Below, one piece after another: positions 35,110-48,471 of a DNA stretch of 64,000 nucleotides. The position numbers and the translations under genes are program-made. Numbering within the stretch: position 1 is the stretch's first letter; each line of letters begins with the position of its first letter. The DNA is from Gordius sp. MW1 (lineage: Eukaryota; Nematomorpha; Gordioida; Gordea; Gordiidae), in the NCBI GenBank assembly GCA_964036665.1, contig OZ038532.1:16634537-16698536 (forward strand), given 5' to 3'. The notes below the pieces were generated by a model. The model was given only the letters and a program-made list of their open reading frames with translations, did not search any database and was not told the DNA's origin.

Positions 35110-36840
35110 ATTTTCATAATCGCACTCGAGTTGAGATTTTTTTTCGAGAAATGTTACATAATGGACATTTTGGTACGGTTAAAATGAAGGCTTTCGCCAG
35201 GCAGTATGTCTGGTGGCCTGGAATATCGAAAAACATTGAAGAGCGGATTAGACGATGTGATTTATGCAAGTCAAATGCTCCAATGCCTCGTAGAAATAAG
35301 GCTGCGAGATGGCCCCGACCTAGAGAACCTTGGGAAAGGGTACACATCGATTTTTTTGAATGGGAAAAGAAAAACTATATAATTGTAGTCGATGCATATT
35401 CCGGTTGGACGTAATTTCAGAAAATTACTAACACGACCGCTCGAGTGACCATAAGTTTTTTAAAGAGCCTGATTGGTTCTTATGGGTTTCCTAGTATGCT
35501 TGTCACGGACAACGGCAAAGGGTTTGTGAGCGTTGAATTTAAGACTTTTTGTCAGATGTGGAAAATTAAGCACGTGGTAACACCGCCATATCATCCGAGT
35601 TCCAATAGTCGGGTGGAACGGTATGTGGGAATAGTAAAGAAATGGTTAAGACTTGCCAAATCAGAAAGCGATGGTGTTTGGTTAACTAAATTATATTTTA
35701 ATGCAGCACCTCAAGGAATGGAATTTTTAGGTCGAAATTAAGGTGTCCCGTTGATTTGATTCACGAGCGGAGCCCTGTAGTGAGCAATAATGCTATTCCA
35801 AAATGTAATGTAGATCAACTGGTGTGGTGTAGAAATTACACCGGTGCGCCTAAATGGTTGATATCGCGCGTAGTGGAAGTAATTACTTCCAAAAATTGTG
35901 CGCGTGCTGCATACTAACAAAGTTGAAACACGACATTGTGAGCAGCTAATGTTATATTCTTAATTATATTCGTTATTCATATCACAGGGATGGACATTAT
36001 TACTTCCTGGTGTAGAGTAAGGATTACAGTGGAGCGGATAGCAGAGCTGTGAGACCGGGTCCGGTGCTCATTAGTATTCTCATCGGAGCCGATGAGCTGC
36101 CCCGGCTACGTTCCTTATATGAACCAAACTTAACCCCTGTGAGGCCAGTGGCGAAGAAGGGAGAACGCAATGAGACATGCTCGAGGGGAGGACGGCGGGC
36201 TCGAAGAGCGCTTCGAAGAAGGTGCGGAGGTTGTGGAAGATGGCACCTACCCCCAATGTGCGAAACTGAGCACATCAGGGTACGACAGAAAGGGCGCCTT
36301 TGAACAATGCAGGAGTGCCGCTTGTTGAGTTTGAGCGGGTTAGAGCTACAACGGAAGCGTTGAACGTGCTTTCGCAAGGGGCAAACGTTTTATCTTATGC
36401 AACACGCCGTGTAGCTCCTATTGCGCGTATCAGCTCGGGCACGGTGGTATCCACTCCTGACGGCCTAACTCCTGCTATAGGTAGTGTTCCCAACTATACG
36501 ACGCCTGATAACATAACAGCCACGGAAGAACACATATTAATGGAGGAAGATGTATTTTCGGTGGGTGCTGATGAAGAGGCGGACGGCAATTTTTAAAAAA
36601 GGAAGATGTCATAAATGATATGCAAGATTCCCCCCCCCTTTATACATACGATTTTTATGATTCATAATATATATAACTGTCAATGTTATAATCGCAATAT
36701 CATGATCGTAATGATATTATTATTTTATTGGTTTCTGAAGGAGTTGATATGTATGATCATTATATAAATTTTGGAAAAAAAATTGATAAATTGCTCTCAA
36801 GTGAAGACATATTAGATATAAATACATAAGAGACGGAAAA
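35110..36840 (+). mobile_element. Ty3/Gypsy LTR retrotransposon fossil (integrase region to LTR)
   Basis: The retained part runs from the integrase zinc-binding region (HNGHFGTVKMKAF, WWPGISKNIE, CDLCKSNAP) through the catalytic core (VHIDFFEW, VDAYSGW, LVTDNGKGF, HPSSNSRVERYVG). A low-similarity 3' coding tail reaches about 36590, and LTR-like sequence at about 36610-36760 is shared with the repeat pair at 16.0-16.8 kb. Protease, reverse transcriptase and the 5' LTR are absent, so it is a fragment. It is broken, with at least three breaks in the integrase region. Moderate decay suggests an old insertion. Confidence 0.8.
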
Positions 36841-36849
36841 AAGATGAAA

Positions 36850-37700
36850 AAAAATTCGAATCACATTTTGGCCAATGGTCATTTTTTTATTGGTCAGTAG
36901 CCAGGACATCGCCAAAAAGGCATATTATCAATGGTATCAACAAGAACAATATATTAATTTTAAAAAAAAATATTGCCCTCTCCGGGATTCGAACCCACAT
37001 CATTAGAGGCATAAGCCTTTGTGGGGGGGGGGGCACAAGTACCCATATCAGTAGAGGCATAGGCCCTTGAAGGGAAGGGGCCTAGGTAATTCTAAATGTT
37101 AACCTAATAAACCAATTCAAGAACGAAAACAAAAAATTTCGAATCACAATTTGGCCAATGGTCATTTTTTCATTGGTCAATAGCCAGGACAGTCAAAATG
37201 TCATATTATCAATGGTATTAACAAGAACAATATAATAATTTAATTAAAAAAAAATTTTGCTCTCTCCGGGTATTGAACCAGCAAGGACGGACAACGAACG
37301 GACAAGGACAACAAAAGGACGGACAACAAAAAGCGAGCCCATAAATTGCATATTTGCCCCTCCGGGATTCAAACCCACATCAGTAGGGGGCATAAGCCTT
37401 TGTGGGAGGCACAGGGACCCATATCAGTAGAGGCATAGGCCCTTGTAGGGAGGCATAGGTAATTATCAATGTTAACCTAATATACCAATTCAAAAACGAG
37501 AAAAAAAAATTCCTATCACAATTTGGCCAATGGTCATTTTTTTTATTGGTCAGCAGCCAGGACACGGTTAAAAAGTCATATTAACAAGAACAGTATATTT
37601 TTTTAATTCAAAAAATTTTTGCCCTCTCCGGGTATCGAACCAGCAATTAAGAACGTTGGACGGACAACGGACGGAAGGACAACAAAAAGCGTAACTTTCT
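36850..37700 (-). repeat. Tandem array of four tRNA-boxed SINE-like units
   Basis: On the minus strand the B-box-like motifs GGTTCGAATCCC (about 36985), GGTTCAATACCC (about 37270), GGTTTGAATCCC (about 37365) and GGTTCGATACCC (about 37632) recur. Between them are CCATTGGCCAAATTGTGATT and TTGTTCTTGTTAATACCATT tails. Two unit types alternate, one with TATGCCTCTACTGATGTGGG before the box, one with the head GGGCTCGCTTTTTGTTGTCC. It is the same family and order as the array at 6.5-7.2 kb. Confidence 0.75.
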
Positions 37701-40700
37701 ATCGTGTAATTTAGTTAGCTTGCTCCAAATTCTCTTAATTAAATAACAGTTTGAGCTGCCTAAAACATTTCCTTTGACCTGGTCGAAAAAATAAAATAAT
37801 ATTTTTTGATTGGGGGAGCGATTAAAAGCCCTGGTACTCATGTGCCTTGCTCTCACCTAGATTTTTCATATTTTCTAAAAATATGATTAAAACTGCTCGT
37901 TTTTTTTATAAAATTTGAACTTTAACATGGAATTAAAGTATTTATGCAAATAAATTTTGAAATTGAAATAACAAATTAATACGCCATTTAGTCATGTGAA
38001 TTTGCAACATCAGGATTGCATCAAAATGTTAGTAATTGCAATTTTTTTGAATATTGGCATTAATCTGAAAATGTAGTATCGCAACATATGTTTTTAATCT
38101 AGCGCACATATACTGAGCAAGGTCTCCAAGTTTTGCTCTACACTAACCCCGTTTTAACATTAAAATTCAACTAAAGTTATTTAAAAGATCTAGTGCCCTA
38201 AAATTCTAACCCAGTAAGAAGCAATCCAAATCATAAAAATTATAGCAAATATTATATTTCACTGTTAACCGATGACGCCCCGGAGCCCTTCAAAATAGTA
38301 GCAATTTCACGCAAATTTTCATATAAAAAGGTTGTAGTAAAACTGCATATGAATTAGCAGAAGCTAAAAGCTCGAACAGAGTTTAGAGAAAGGTTGCATC
38401 CTGCCGTTTCAAATTTATCGTTTTTTTTTCGCGTTGGTATTGATTCATCCTGAAGTTATCTGCTCCCTTCTTCCTTGAGTTATAGTAGTTTTGCTTAAAC
38501 ATAATAAATTTTTTTCCCATTAGGCATTTTTATCGATATAATAGATTTTCTCGCATTATTCATCGTATATATAATATTGGCATTAAATTCGCAAAAGTAA
38601 GCCAACATTTATATTATTACACTTATATGGTAAATATACATAATCTTAAAAAGGTTAATTTATGTAAAGAATTATAAGCAGTATTTTTAACATTTTTAAA
38701 GCTAAATATTTTTAAAATAATAATTATTTCATGTTTGTAATTAAGCCTCTTAAAATCATGTTTAAAACGTTTACCTCTGTTTTTAAACTTACAAATGAAT
38801 CAATTGCATTAAAACGCTGTACATAACACGTTTAACTTATCGTTAAAAATGATCAATTAAACCTAAATTGAAGGGCATCATCCTCCGTTCCTAATATGAT
38901 TTGCCTTCCCCCATGTTTAAATTTTTTAGAACCTGATAAAAAATCGATAATACTATTTTGTTTTTAGTCATGCTTTAGATAGACTTTTCATAATATAGGT
39001 TGAGATGAGATTATGGTGACAAATATTTTAAATAATTAACAATGACGTATATTTTTGCGTCGATGTTAAATAGTTGGTTTAAAATTTTAATATTTGACGT
39101 GGCTTAAAAAATTAAGTATATAATAAAAATATGCTCAGAGCGGAGTATAAAATTTTACGCCAGTAATTTTAATAAACAATAAAACGATTTAGGTTATATT
39201 TGGAAATTTATTTTACATTTATTTGTTTTGTTCAACTTCAGTCTGAGACGTTAATTTTTTAACTAAGCTAACTAATCATTCGCATCTTCTTAAATTTTAG
39301 AGCTATATTAGATCCAAAGATCCAGGTATTTTAAATAAGTAGTCCCTCTATTGGCAATATGTAAACTGGTATAGCTAATTACCTTGAAATATTTTTTTTA
39401 ACTTTAATTATTTTATTTGTTAAAATATAAACTTTCATGTTTAAATGTTGTTTACCCAAACAATTATTATAAACAAAATAAAAAAGGTTGATACATATAA
39501 CCCCTTCAATCATTAATTAAGACTATTTCGTATAAAATTAAAAAAAGACTACAGGTAATATTTTAATTGATTAAATTTTTCGTACTTTTAATTTTTAATT
39601 TGGAAACTTTAATAAACCATGGATAACTCGCTAACTACAGTTCCAAAGATAAATAATGACACGCTAAATTAGTTTATTATTACCTTGGTTATATCAATGA
39701 TTCATGCTCTAATAAAAAATGCTAACAATTATAGTAAATGTCACATTTAGCATATGAGAGAGCCAAGCAAACTTGCTTTAATCAGCCCGAGCTCGATGTT
39801 ATATTCTTATATTCTGTCCGAATTCAACCTGAGCCCATCTTTTTAACTTATAGCCCCACCCAAGCCCAACAAAATTTACGCCTGAAATATATTTATCTAT
39901 ATCAATATTGCTATTTAAAATTAAAATTATGATGATCAGAAATAAAGTATCTTGCTACAATTTAATCAATTAATTTTTTAAATATTTTAATTAAATTTCT
40001 ATTTGACAGTTAAAAATAAAAAATCTTTGTTAGATTATCTTACTATTTCAAAGCTTTAATTATAAATGTATATTGGAACATAGACTTACGATTTTGACAA
40101 AAAATGATTATTTACAAAAAACCTTAATTTTATGAGCCTTATACAAACATTCTATTTCTTAAAATAAGAGTTAAATTAATTTAGAGATAAATGTTTTTAA
40201 ATTGTTTATTGGCTAGGGCCTGCTTTCGGCAGGCTCGGGCCTCGGGTCGGGTTCGCCCTTAATTTTTGTCCAAGCCAGGCCCCAAATCTTTTCAAGCTTG
40301 GCCGGGCTAAGTCGGGCCGCCAGTGCAGGACCATAATCATATGTGCATAGGGAGTGTGGGAGGTGCGCACTGCGCAATATACAATGTTTTTTTAATTATT
40401 GGTTTTTGTGGCCAAATTTATAAATCAGTTTTAGAATAATTTTAAATACGATAACTAGGTATGTATTTAACAACTGTTATATAATATTTTAATAAAAACC
40501 TTGGTCAACTTGCCTCTTTCTAGAAAGAGAATGGATAAAAATCAAGCGGACTTAGAAATGCGATAATAATTCCATAAATCTAAAAAATTTACAACACATT
40601 TGCCATAAAGCACAAACATCAATATGTTTATTTTTAATAACAAAAATTGATTATGACTTCTTTAAAATTTGAGTTTTATCAATAGTATGAGTTTTCAGTA

Positions 40701-41394
40701 AAACTAAAGGTTAATTTCTAAAATTAAAATAAATTTTGATGAGATGAGTTATAAAATATTAATTGTAGCTATTATAATCGTGGTGCGCTTTTTCCTTTAA
40801 CAAAAATTGGTTAGGCTCATAAACTTATAACATTTTTAACATTTTATTAAAAAAAAATAGAAATTGGCCACATAAGAAATTTATCAAAATAATGGAAAAA
40901 AACATTTTAAACGATTTTTTCTAAATCTTGATGCTTATTTATTTAAACAATATAAAATGCTCTATTATAATATAATACTTTAATTAATTTAATTTATTAA
41001 GTTTGTTAAAAATTAAAGAGATCGTTGAAGACTTGATTGTTAAAATAAAAAAAATTGTATTTTTCTCATCTACAATAAATATTTATTCTCAAGTATTCTC
41101 ACTATTGTATTTAATAAAAAAAATTATCACCAAATTTCAGGCGCTAATATGATAGAATTCCCCCTTTTACCACAAAGCCTATAGAAGTTAGATTGAATGC
41201 ATTTAACTCAATAAGACAAACGTTTTATTCTATAGATCACGCGACCATATCATAACTTTTATTAATGCCAATTGTATCATACTTATAGGACCAGTAAATA
41301 TTTCAAACCTAGTCACATGCTGAACGTAATTTTTGTTGATGCTTACATTTAAATATATTTATAATAGGCGATTTAAAGTTGAAAAAATTATTCC
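37701..41394. other. Long AT-rich stretch upstream of the RING/NHL gene
   Basis: No conserved reading frame is recognised on either strand. At 40210-40335 a GC-rich island with GGCTCGGGCCTCGGGTCGGG and GGCCGGGCTAAGTCGGGCC, and at 39775-39880 AGCCCGAGCTCG with CACCCAAGCCCAAC, resemble the interiors of the hAT-type elements elsewhere here. The promoter of the downstream gene must lie in the right part. Confidence 0.6.
40210..40335. mobile_element. hAT-type GC-rich fragment
   Basis: CGGGCCTCGGGTCGGGTTCG and AGCTTGGCCGGGCTAAGTCG stand out of AT-rich DNA and match the sub-terminal style of the elements at 1842 and 27142. The ends are not clear. Confidence 0.45.
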
Positions 41395-44300
41395 ATGAAC
41401 TCAAAGTTAAAAGAATCAAACAAAAAAAGTAAAGGAGGCTTGGTCTTGGCAGCATCAACGAATGACGAAAATCCCCCAGATAAAGTTGGGCAGGAAGCAA
41501 CAACCTCAAATGGCTCTAACCAATTTCCTTTCAGCCAGCTCGAAAAATTATTAACATGCCCGATCTGTTTGGACAGATATAAACAACCAAAGCTATTACC
41601 ATGCCAGCACACATATTGCTTGGAATGTTTGGAAAATATGGCTGATTATTATCGTAGGATTGTCAAGTGTGCAGAATGTAGAACCGAAAATATTTTACCG
41701 TATAAAGGTGTGGAAACCTTTCCTAATAATCTTACCATATTAAGCTTTCTCGAATTACCATCTGTAATAGCAGTTGAAGAAATGAAGAACGGTAATAACA
41801 ATTTACTACTTCTCCAACAAAAAAATAATCATCAAAATAACGATCTTCAAAATCAACAGCGCTTTTTAAATCAGGGGTCAAACCCACCTTTGGCATCAAC
41901 ACAGCAAAGTCAGCAACAGTATAGATTTATAAAACTTGAAAGTTGTCCCATATGCGGAGAAAATGCAGAACTCACCCGTTGCCTACATTGCGAACGAAAA
42001 TTATGTACAGAATGCAAAGATTCCCACACAGAACAGTTACAACGCGAAGTTTTACGCTTGCTAACTAATACTCAAAAAAATGTGCCAAAATTAGAGGAAA
42101 CTATACAAGTTATAGAGCAAAAATTAGCTAATATGAAGAATAATTTCAATTTTGTTAAAAACGAAATAAAGATGGAAATTGAACGATGTATTCGGGAACT
42201 TAATAACAGGGAAAGAGTGCTTTTGGAGGAGGTTGATAATTTGATGGAGTCTGAAATACGGAAAATGACTGAAAGGCAAGGGACACTCAGCGGAGAGAAG
42301 GAAGAAATTGATTCGTATTGTCAGTTAGTAGCTAATAGATTAAATCCCAATGCGACTTACGAAACTTCGACAGCGATAAAAGCACAAAGATCCCGTACGT
42401 TAAATGTTCTAGGTAGCGATCGTAGTGTGTCCACTTCTCCAGAAACTAATGACGACGAAGAAGGACCTAGACAATCAAATGTCGAAACCAGTTTAAATTT
42501 GCTGGAAGATTCGGACGAAACTCAAGACCATCTTAATCAAGAACACTTGAGCCAGGCCGTAGCATCAATCGATGTAAATATCGATGAAGACCGGCCTATT
42601 ACCGAGGAAGAACTTATAGGCCTAAAGCAACAAATTGGCACCTATTTAGAACATATTAGAGATATCAACGTTGAAGCTGTTGAAAGTTATAAGCGTATGA
42701 AATTCATTGCTGACAACAACATGTTGCGCTCAAACATTTTGACCTTTGGAGAACTTCATGTTCGCAGCGTAGTACATTCAGGCTCTAAATCAGAAGGACC
42801 CTCAGCTTCTGGAGCAAGCTTAGGGTACAGGACGTCTTCGCAAGATAACGACGATAATAATGACATTTTGGAAGAGAATACTGGTACCCGTCGTGGTTTT
42901 GGTGGTGTGAGCCCATCCGAAAAATCTGGACCTGTTCAACGCAATGTTAATAGCCGATTTTTAGCATCTTCCAGAAACAGGTATGAACCTTCGCCTTCTA
43001 ACGACACTTCGTCCATTCCATCAAGACGGAGTACTCAAGCGAGCAGTTCAGCAAATCATGAGAATATTTTCTCAGGTTATCTTGGAAATGAAGTTACGCC
43101 AGGTCCCACCGCATCTCATTCTAACAAAAGTTGGCGAACAGGTTAAATGATGTTTACACTGTATTTTAAACAAATGTTTAATATTTACCCTAACTTATAC
43201 AATTTGACGTGGCGTATATATTATTTAATTGCGTTTATTTATCATGAATAATTTATTTGAACTAGTTGGAACTTTGATTATGGTTAAAAGGGGTTATTTA
43301 TCAAGGGTTTAATTTTACAGATTCAATGAATAGACCTATTCAACAATCTGGCAAATTTAACGAGTTAGATTCAAATCGCTTAAATTATGGGTCGAAAACT
43401 AATTTAAAAAACAAAAAAATTTCAACTGATCCACCGTTCGGGAGAAATTTAATGAGGAGCAAAACGACTTTAAATTTAGAATATATGGATAGTAACAAAT
43501 ATCAAAATTATGATACCCGATATATGCTTGATGATGATGAAATCACTTATAAATATGAAAAAAGTTCGAATAATCGAATTTATAAAGCGCCGTTGAAAAA
43601 GTATGACCTATGTAAATCAAACTTACCCATTTCTGAGAATAATACAAACAAAAGTATATGTTATCCAAATCAAAAAGACAACAACTTATCAAGTAAACTT
43701 TTAGTGAGATTTAAATATAATATTTGTTTTTATAGATACTAATTTGCGCACACCTTCTAATCTTCCAAATCTACTGATTATAGAAAATGCATTTCATAAA
43801 AATAGGCCGTCAAACTTAGACGAAACATTCAAACCAGTTGGATGCAAAGTGCTAAAAAAATTAGAACAACAAGATGCAAATAATATCGAAGAAATTAAAT
43901 TAGGACTTCAAAATTGTTCTAATGGAAAAAGTGATACAATACCAAATGACCTATGCATTGATGCACACGGGGATCATTGGTGGAAGGCATGGCTTATTGA
44001 TGAGGGAGAAGTAAAAACACGGGCTGAAAAAAAGGTTGAAGAATTAAAAGCTAATAAAAATACAACCGATTTGAATGAAGAAACAATTAACTCCTCCAAA
44101 ATAAATAAGGTAGTCCGTGGCGATGCAAAGAATAATATCACAAAAAGACTGCCATCTTTTTCACGAATGATGCCTGCCTCAAGTGTAGAACATTTGCAAA
44201 ATCCACCAATAAAATTACGAATGGAACAGAAGAGAAGACAAACAAAAATGGATTTACTAAGCGATAGATCCCAATTGGCTTCAAATGAAAGAAGGGTGTC

Positions 44301-46542
44301 CATATCTAAAGCTATGATAAAAATACCAGAATATTTGAATTTTGAAAGTAGCAAGACTTACAATTTGGATACACCTAAAAAACATACCGACGTGACAAGT
44401 TTTGAGACTGACTATCAAGGAGAAAACAATTTCTGTTGTAATATATCACACCCAGCTATACATAACTCGTCTGAGGTAAACAAAACTGATCCCATGCTAA
44501 TAATTAATGAAAAAATGGGAAAAGATAAAGAGACCGATCGTAAGATGGCTGAATCAATACGTAATAAATTTAATACGCTCCAGCGTTTTAAACGGAGAAA
44601 CGAGTTTTTGCTTAATTTGGCATCATTATCGGTGCTATCAACAGAGGAATCAAATGCAACACCAAATTATGTTCCTATAAGAGAAAGAATTCAAAATTTA
44701 AAAAATTCAAATGTCGTACAACCAATAAGCTCAGAAGGTAATGAACAAAAGTCTTCTTTTGCAAACTTTGAAAATCAGAGTTCTATTCCTAATGATCCAT
44801 ATGAAGGTTTTCGCAAGAGCCGTAGAAAGCAAGATATAAAAAACTCTGATAATAATAATCCTAAATCGAAAAATAATTTTGATAAAAGCTTGCCGAAGGT
44901 TTCCGCCGATAAATCTGATGATTTTGACAATTTAAAGAAATGTTTGAGTGATGTGGCTTCACAAAATGAGCAGCTACTGCTTGAACAAATATTTGACAAT
45001 GAATTCAAAACTTATATAAACGAAATTCAGAACCTAAATTTAAATATATCAAATAATAGTAGCAATGAAATTTTTTCCGATGTCAAAAATATGGAAGATA
45101 GATATGATACCCCAAATGGAAGTATTTTAGGTGAATCGGAATATACAAATAATCATAATGTTGATAATATATTTAACGAGGACGCATTAGAAAGTGACAA
45201 CAAATTTGAGGATATTGCTACAAATTTAAGTTCTTCGGACAAGGAAGATAATGCTATTGAAAAAGAAGCCTTAAATCAAACACACCCAAAATATAAACGA
45301 TCCCACTCTATTTTAATTAAACACGAGCCAAAATCATATGAATCATCAGGAATCTGCTCTGAAAATGAAAATTTTGAGAATGGTAATAAAACTTCTGACA
45401 TAATATCAAAAGTCGGCCTTATATACACATACCAAAAAGATTATAATCAAGATACAAAAACAAGTTTAAAATCCCTCAATAGGAAAAAATCAAGCAATGA
45501 TGGAGTATCGGCATCACTCCAAATTCGCGTAAATCCTACCCCATACAAATTCAAAAAGAACGAAATGCTAAATGCTATAACACCTGATGAGGTCGTTACC
45601 CAACATCCTATGGGAATGGCTTTATTAAAATGCGATAGCCATTACTCTCTAGTAGTAACAGAAAAAGAGGCGCACAGAATCGCTTTTTTAGATTTGTCGC
45701 CTTCGTGGACTCAAGGTAGACGCAAACTTAAAGATGAAGATATTAGCCACTATTATGGAACCTTCGGATATTCCCATGAAAAATTAAATCAGCCTTGTGA
45801 TGTTACGGTTGGATTGGGCGGGCAAATTGCCATTGCTGATTGGGGTAATAATAAAGTTATTTGCCTTGATCAAGGCTATAGTTTCGAGCGCATAATAGGA
45901 ACTGGTGAAAAGGGCCACTTAAAAGGCCAATTCGACGGACCAACTGGCTTAACATTTGACACAATGGGATTTATATATGTATGTGATAAGGGAAACCGTA
46001 GAGTTCAAGTTTTTAGCGGTGACGGAATTTACGTTGGCAAATGGGGCGCAAATCATCTCGTAGAACCTAAACGAATATATCATTCTCAAGAAAAATCTAT
46101 CATATATGTTAGCGATGTTGGTGATCACAGTGTGAAATTATTTGATCGCAACGGTATAAAAATAAGGACAGTCAGTGGGATACAAAAGGAATTCACTGCT
46201 AGCACTTATAATGTAGTAGTTAATTCTGGGTCATGTGGTGACATTTGGAGACCAGAAAAATTCAAATATCCAAGTAGTTTAGCAACTTACTTTAGCAACG
46301 GTACAATATCTGAAAATATAGTTCTTCTGGACTCTGGAAATTGGCGGGCTGTAATTTTAAGCCCAGACGGGCAAGTTATAGAAACTTATCCGTTATTAGA
46401 CGATTCTACTATAAAGTCAAAAAATCCCGGCCGCCTAGATTCATGTTTATCGTTACCGCCGAATATAGGCCTATTTAAGGATGATGAAATTCCGAAATTT
46501 CTAGTGTCTAATAAACTAAATAATAAACTTATCATAATTTAA
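41395..46542 (+). CDS. RING / B-box / coiled-coil / NHL protein, thin (abba) and nhl-1 type
   Basis: Three exons, 41395-43141, 43321-43692 and 43736-46542, give 1641 residues. ATG 41395 follows an in-frame stop at 41380. The RING is C55-x2-C58, C70-x-H72, C75, C78, C92, C95 (CPICLDRYKQPKLLPCQHTY). A B-box-like zinc motif is at 184-211 (CPICGENAELTRCLHC, CTECKDSH). A coiled coil lies at about 215-310, and RSNILTFGELHVRS at about 440-460 is a segment shared with fly thin. From about 1300 to the end are NHL repeats (QPCDVTVGLGGQIAIADWGN, FDGPTGLTFD, YVCDKGNRRVQVF). Orthologues are E3 ubiquitin ligases related to TRIM32; fly thin maintains muscle sarcomeres. About 830 residues, Asn/Ser/Lys-rich and disordered, separate the two halves. 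Introns are 179 and 43 nt. AATAAA is at 46712. Confidence 0.93.
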
Positions 46543-46711
46543 AAAAAGGCTTTATTATATATTTGATTGCAAAACATCTTCCTGCTTCTAAATTGGATTT
46601 ATTTGATAAGAACTGTTTTTATAGAATATTTTATAAATTTGCTTGTGTTAATACTACACGGATTGTTTCTTTTTTCGTATATTTTGTTCTTATTAAATGC
46701 GGGTTTAATAC

Positions 46712-46717
46712 AATAAA
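46712..46717 (+). terminator. Possible polyadenylation signal of the RING/NHL gene
   Basis: AATAAA 170 nt after the stop codon, in AT-rich sequence, shortly before a miniature transposon begins at 46764. Confidence 0.5.
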
Positions 46718-46763
46718 GTTTTATATCAGCGATCTATCATGTTGTATAGTAGGATCCTAGGAT

Positions 46764-46970
46764 TCTTCCCTGACCTCAATGTACGCGTCCCTAGTCCAAT
46801 TAAAACTCACTATCATCATTTACGTTTTTTAACACCAATTAATTTATTGTTATTTTTTTAAACTTAGATTTACTCAAAAAATATGCTGATTATATTGAAG
46901 AAAAATATGCCGATATTTTGACTGGGGCGCGTGCTAGGAACACCACAGTAAGAAACGAGGTCAGGGAAGA
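46764..46970. mobile_element. Miniature element with 14-bp terminal repeats
   Basis: TCTTCCCTGACCTC and GAGGTCAGGGAAGA are exact inverses 179 bases apart, flanked by GGAT-like sequence on both sides (short duplication, uncertain). The right half happens to carry an open frame of about 42 codons, which is not taken as a gene. Confidence 0.6.
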
Positions 46971-48471
46971 GGATCAGGAAGAGCCTAAGGAATAAGTGCT
47001 GAAAATCTCTCAACTGATTATAACATTAGATAATATTTAAACAATCTATATAATTAATTTATACGGTATAAATATCCGGTTTATTCACATACTAGTAAAA
47101 CTATATATACTCTGTTATCAAAATTGTTAAGCCTTATTTAGTATTATACAACTTAGAACACTGTCTCTCAATATTATTTAACAAATTGTATAAATTATCT
47201 GATTATGAGTATAGTAATCTCTCACCCTTAAAAACTATAACAAATTTTTACAACAATTAACGTTTAAATATGATATTATTAACTCAAATTAAAAAGAAAC
47301 ATTTAGTTAAAATAATTAAATTTATTAAGAAGGCATTAAAGGAAGGAGGTGGATAGAATATAAAACTTTCGATGTAGAATTACAAAGTAAAAAATTAGGT
47401 GATAAACAGTATAGAAAGGAGATTAGATAAAACTTATTGAAATATTCAGTTTTGAATTAAATCACTAAAGCTAGGCAAACAAGCTCTGCCCAGTGTAATA
47501 ATAGGTGACGTTCAACTTTAAGGCACATTTTAAAGGCTTTAAAGTACCCAAATAAATTTAAAATCATTGTTGATAAAATTATATAGATTTTAAATATGTA
47601 AATTAAATTGCAAAAATTTAAAGTAATGCCAAATGACCATAATCAAAAAATTTATCAACGAGGGAAATTTATATATTTGGCTATTTGCCGTTAAATAGCT
47701 ACAATGAAACTTATCTTAAACTATGTAATTATATTATCCAACAATATAAGAAAAACCTCAATGTAAAAGTCAGCAATAAGATATATTTTACACAAATTAA
47801 ATTTGTTTTAAAGCTTTAATAACTTATTATTCAACGCGCATCCGAATACCAGTATTTATCTTAATAATTTAGAGCAATAAAACAGCATTGTCTATTTAAT
47901 TCATTAAAATTACAATTTAAGCCCGTGAAAATCTTCATATAACGTTCTAAAATGCGCATCTTAATGTTCATCGATCTTCCTTAAAAATTCCTGAGTAGAT
48001 TATTACTTACTAAAAATTAATTTCTTGAAATTATAACGCCGCCTATACATTGATTATTTTTATTTATAAATATAAAAATAGGAATAGGAAATATTGTGTA
48101 TTCGGACCTTGGGTCAAATAAAAAAGGTTATATGGCTGATTAAATAAAAGAATTTAAATGTTATAGTGTAGAAAATATCTACAATACAATAAATTACAAT
48201 TTTTCCTTTATATGTATCTTTTTGGGCAAAAGACCTCACTAAAACATCTTGTCAGTTGCATTTGTATATATATTGCGATTGAAGGCTAGCAAATGTTTAA
48301 GAGTCGAATCTCAATGCAGTATCGGCTCATTAAACTGATAATGTTTAATTAAACAACGTTTTATTATCTCCGAATTTACTATATAACATAAACAAGATAG
48401 AAAATCGTACAACAATTATCGCAGTCATATGTATTTAGATCTACAACCTTAATATTATTAAATAGAGAGAG
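46971..48471. other. Convergent intergenic region
   Basis: It lies between the 3' ends of the RING/NHL gene (+) and VPS13B (-). AT-rich, no coding sequence or repeat structure recognised. A minus-strand AATAAA at 48359-48364, about 108 nt beyond the VPS13B stop, is the likely poly(A) signal of that gene. Confidence 0.7.
48359..48364 (-). terminator. Likely polyadenylation signal of VPS13B
   Basis: AATAAA on the minus strand, about 108 nt downstream of the stop at 48472-48474. Confidence 0.55.

Noticed and set aside
43974-44354. Minus-strand frame of 126 codons
   Set aside because: Antisense shadow of exon 3 of the RING/NHL gene, which has clear domain homology on the plus strand.
46861-46995. 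Open frame after an acceptor-like site, reading LLKKYADYIEEKYADILTG
   Set aside because: Most of it lies inside the miniature element 46764-46970 with perfect terminal repeats, no upstream exon was found and no family is recognised.
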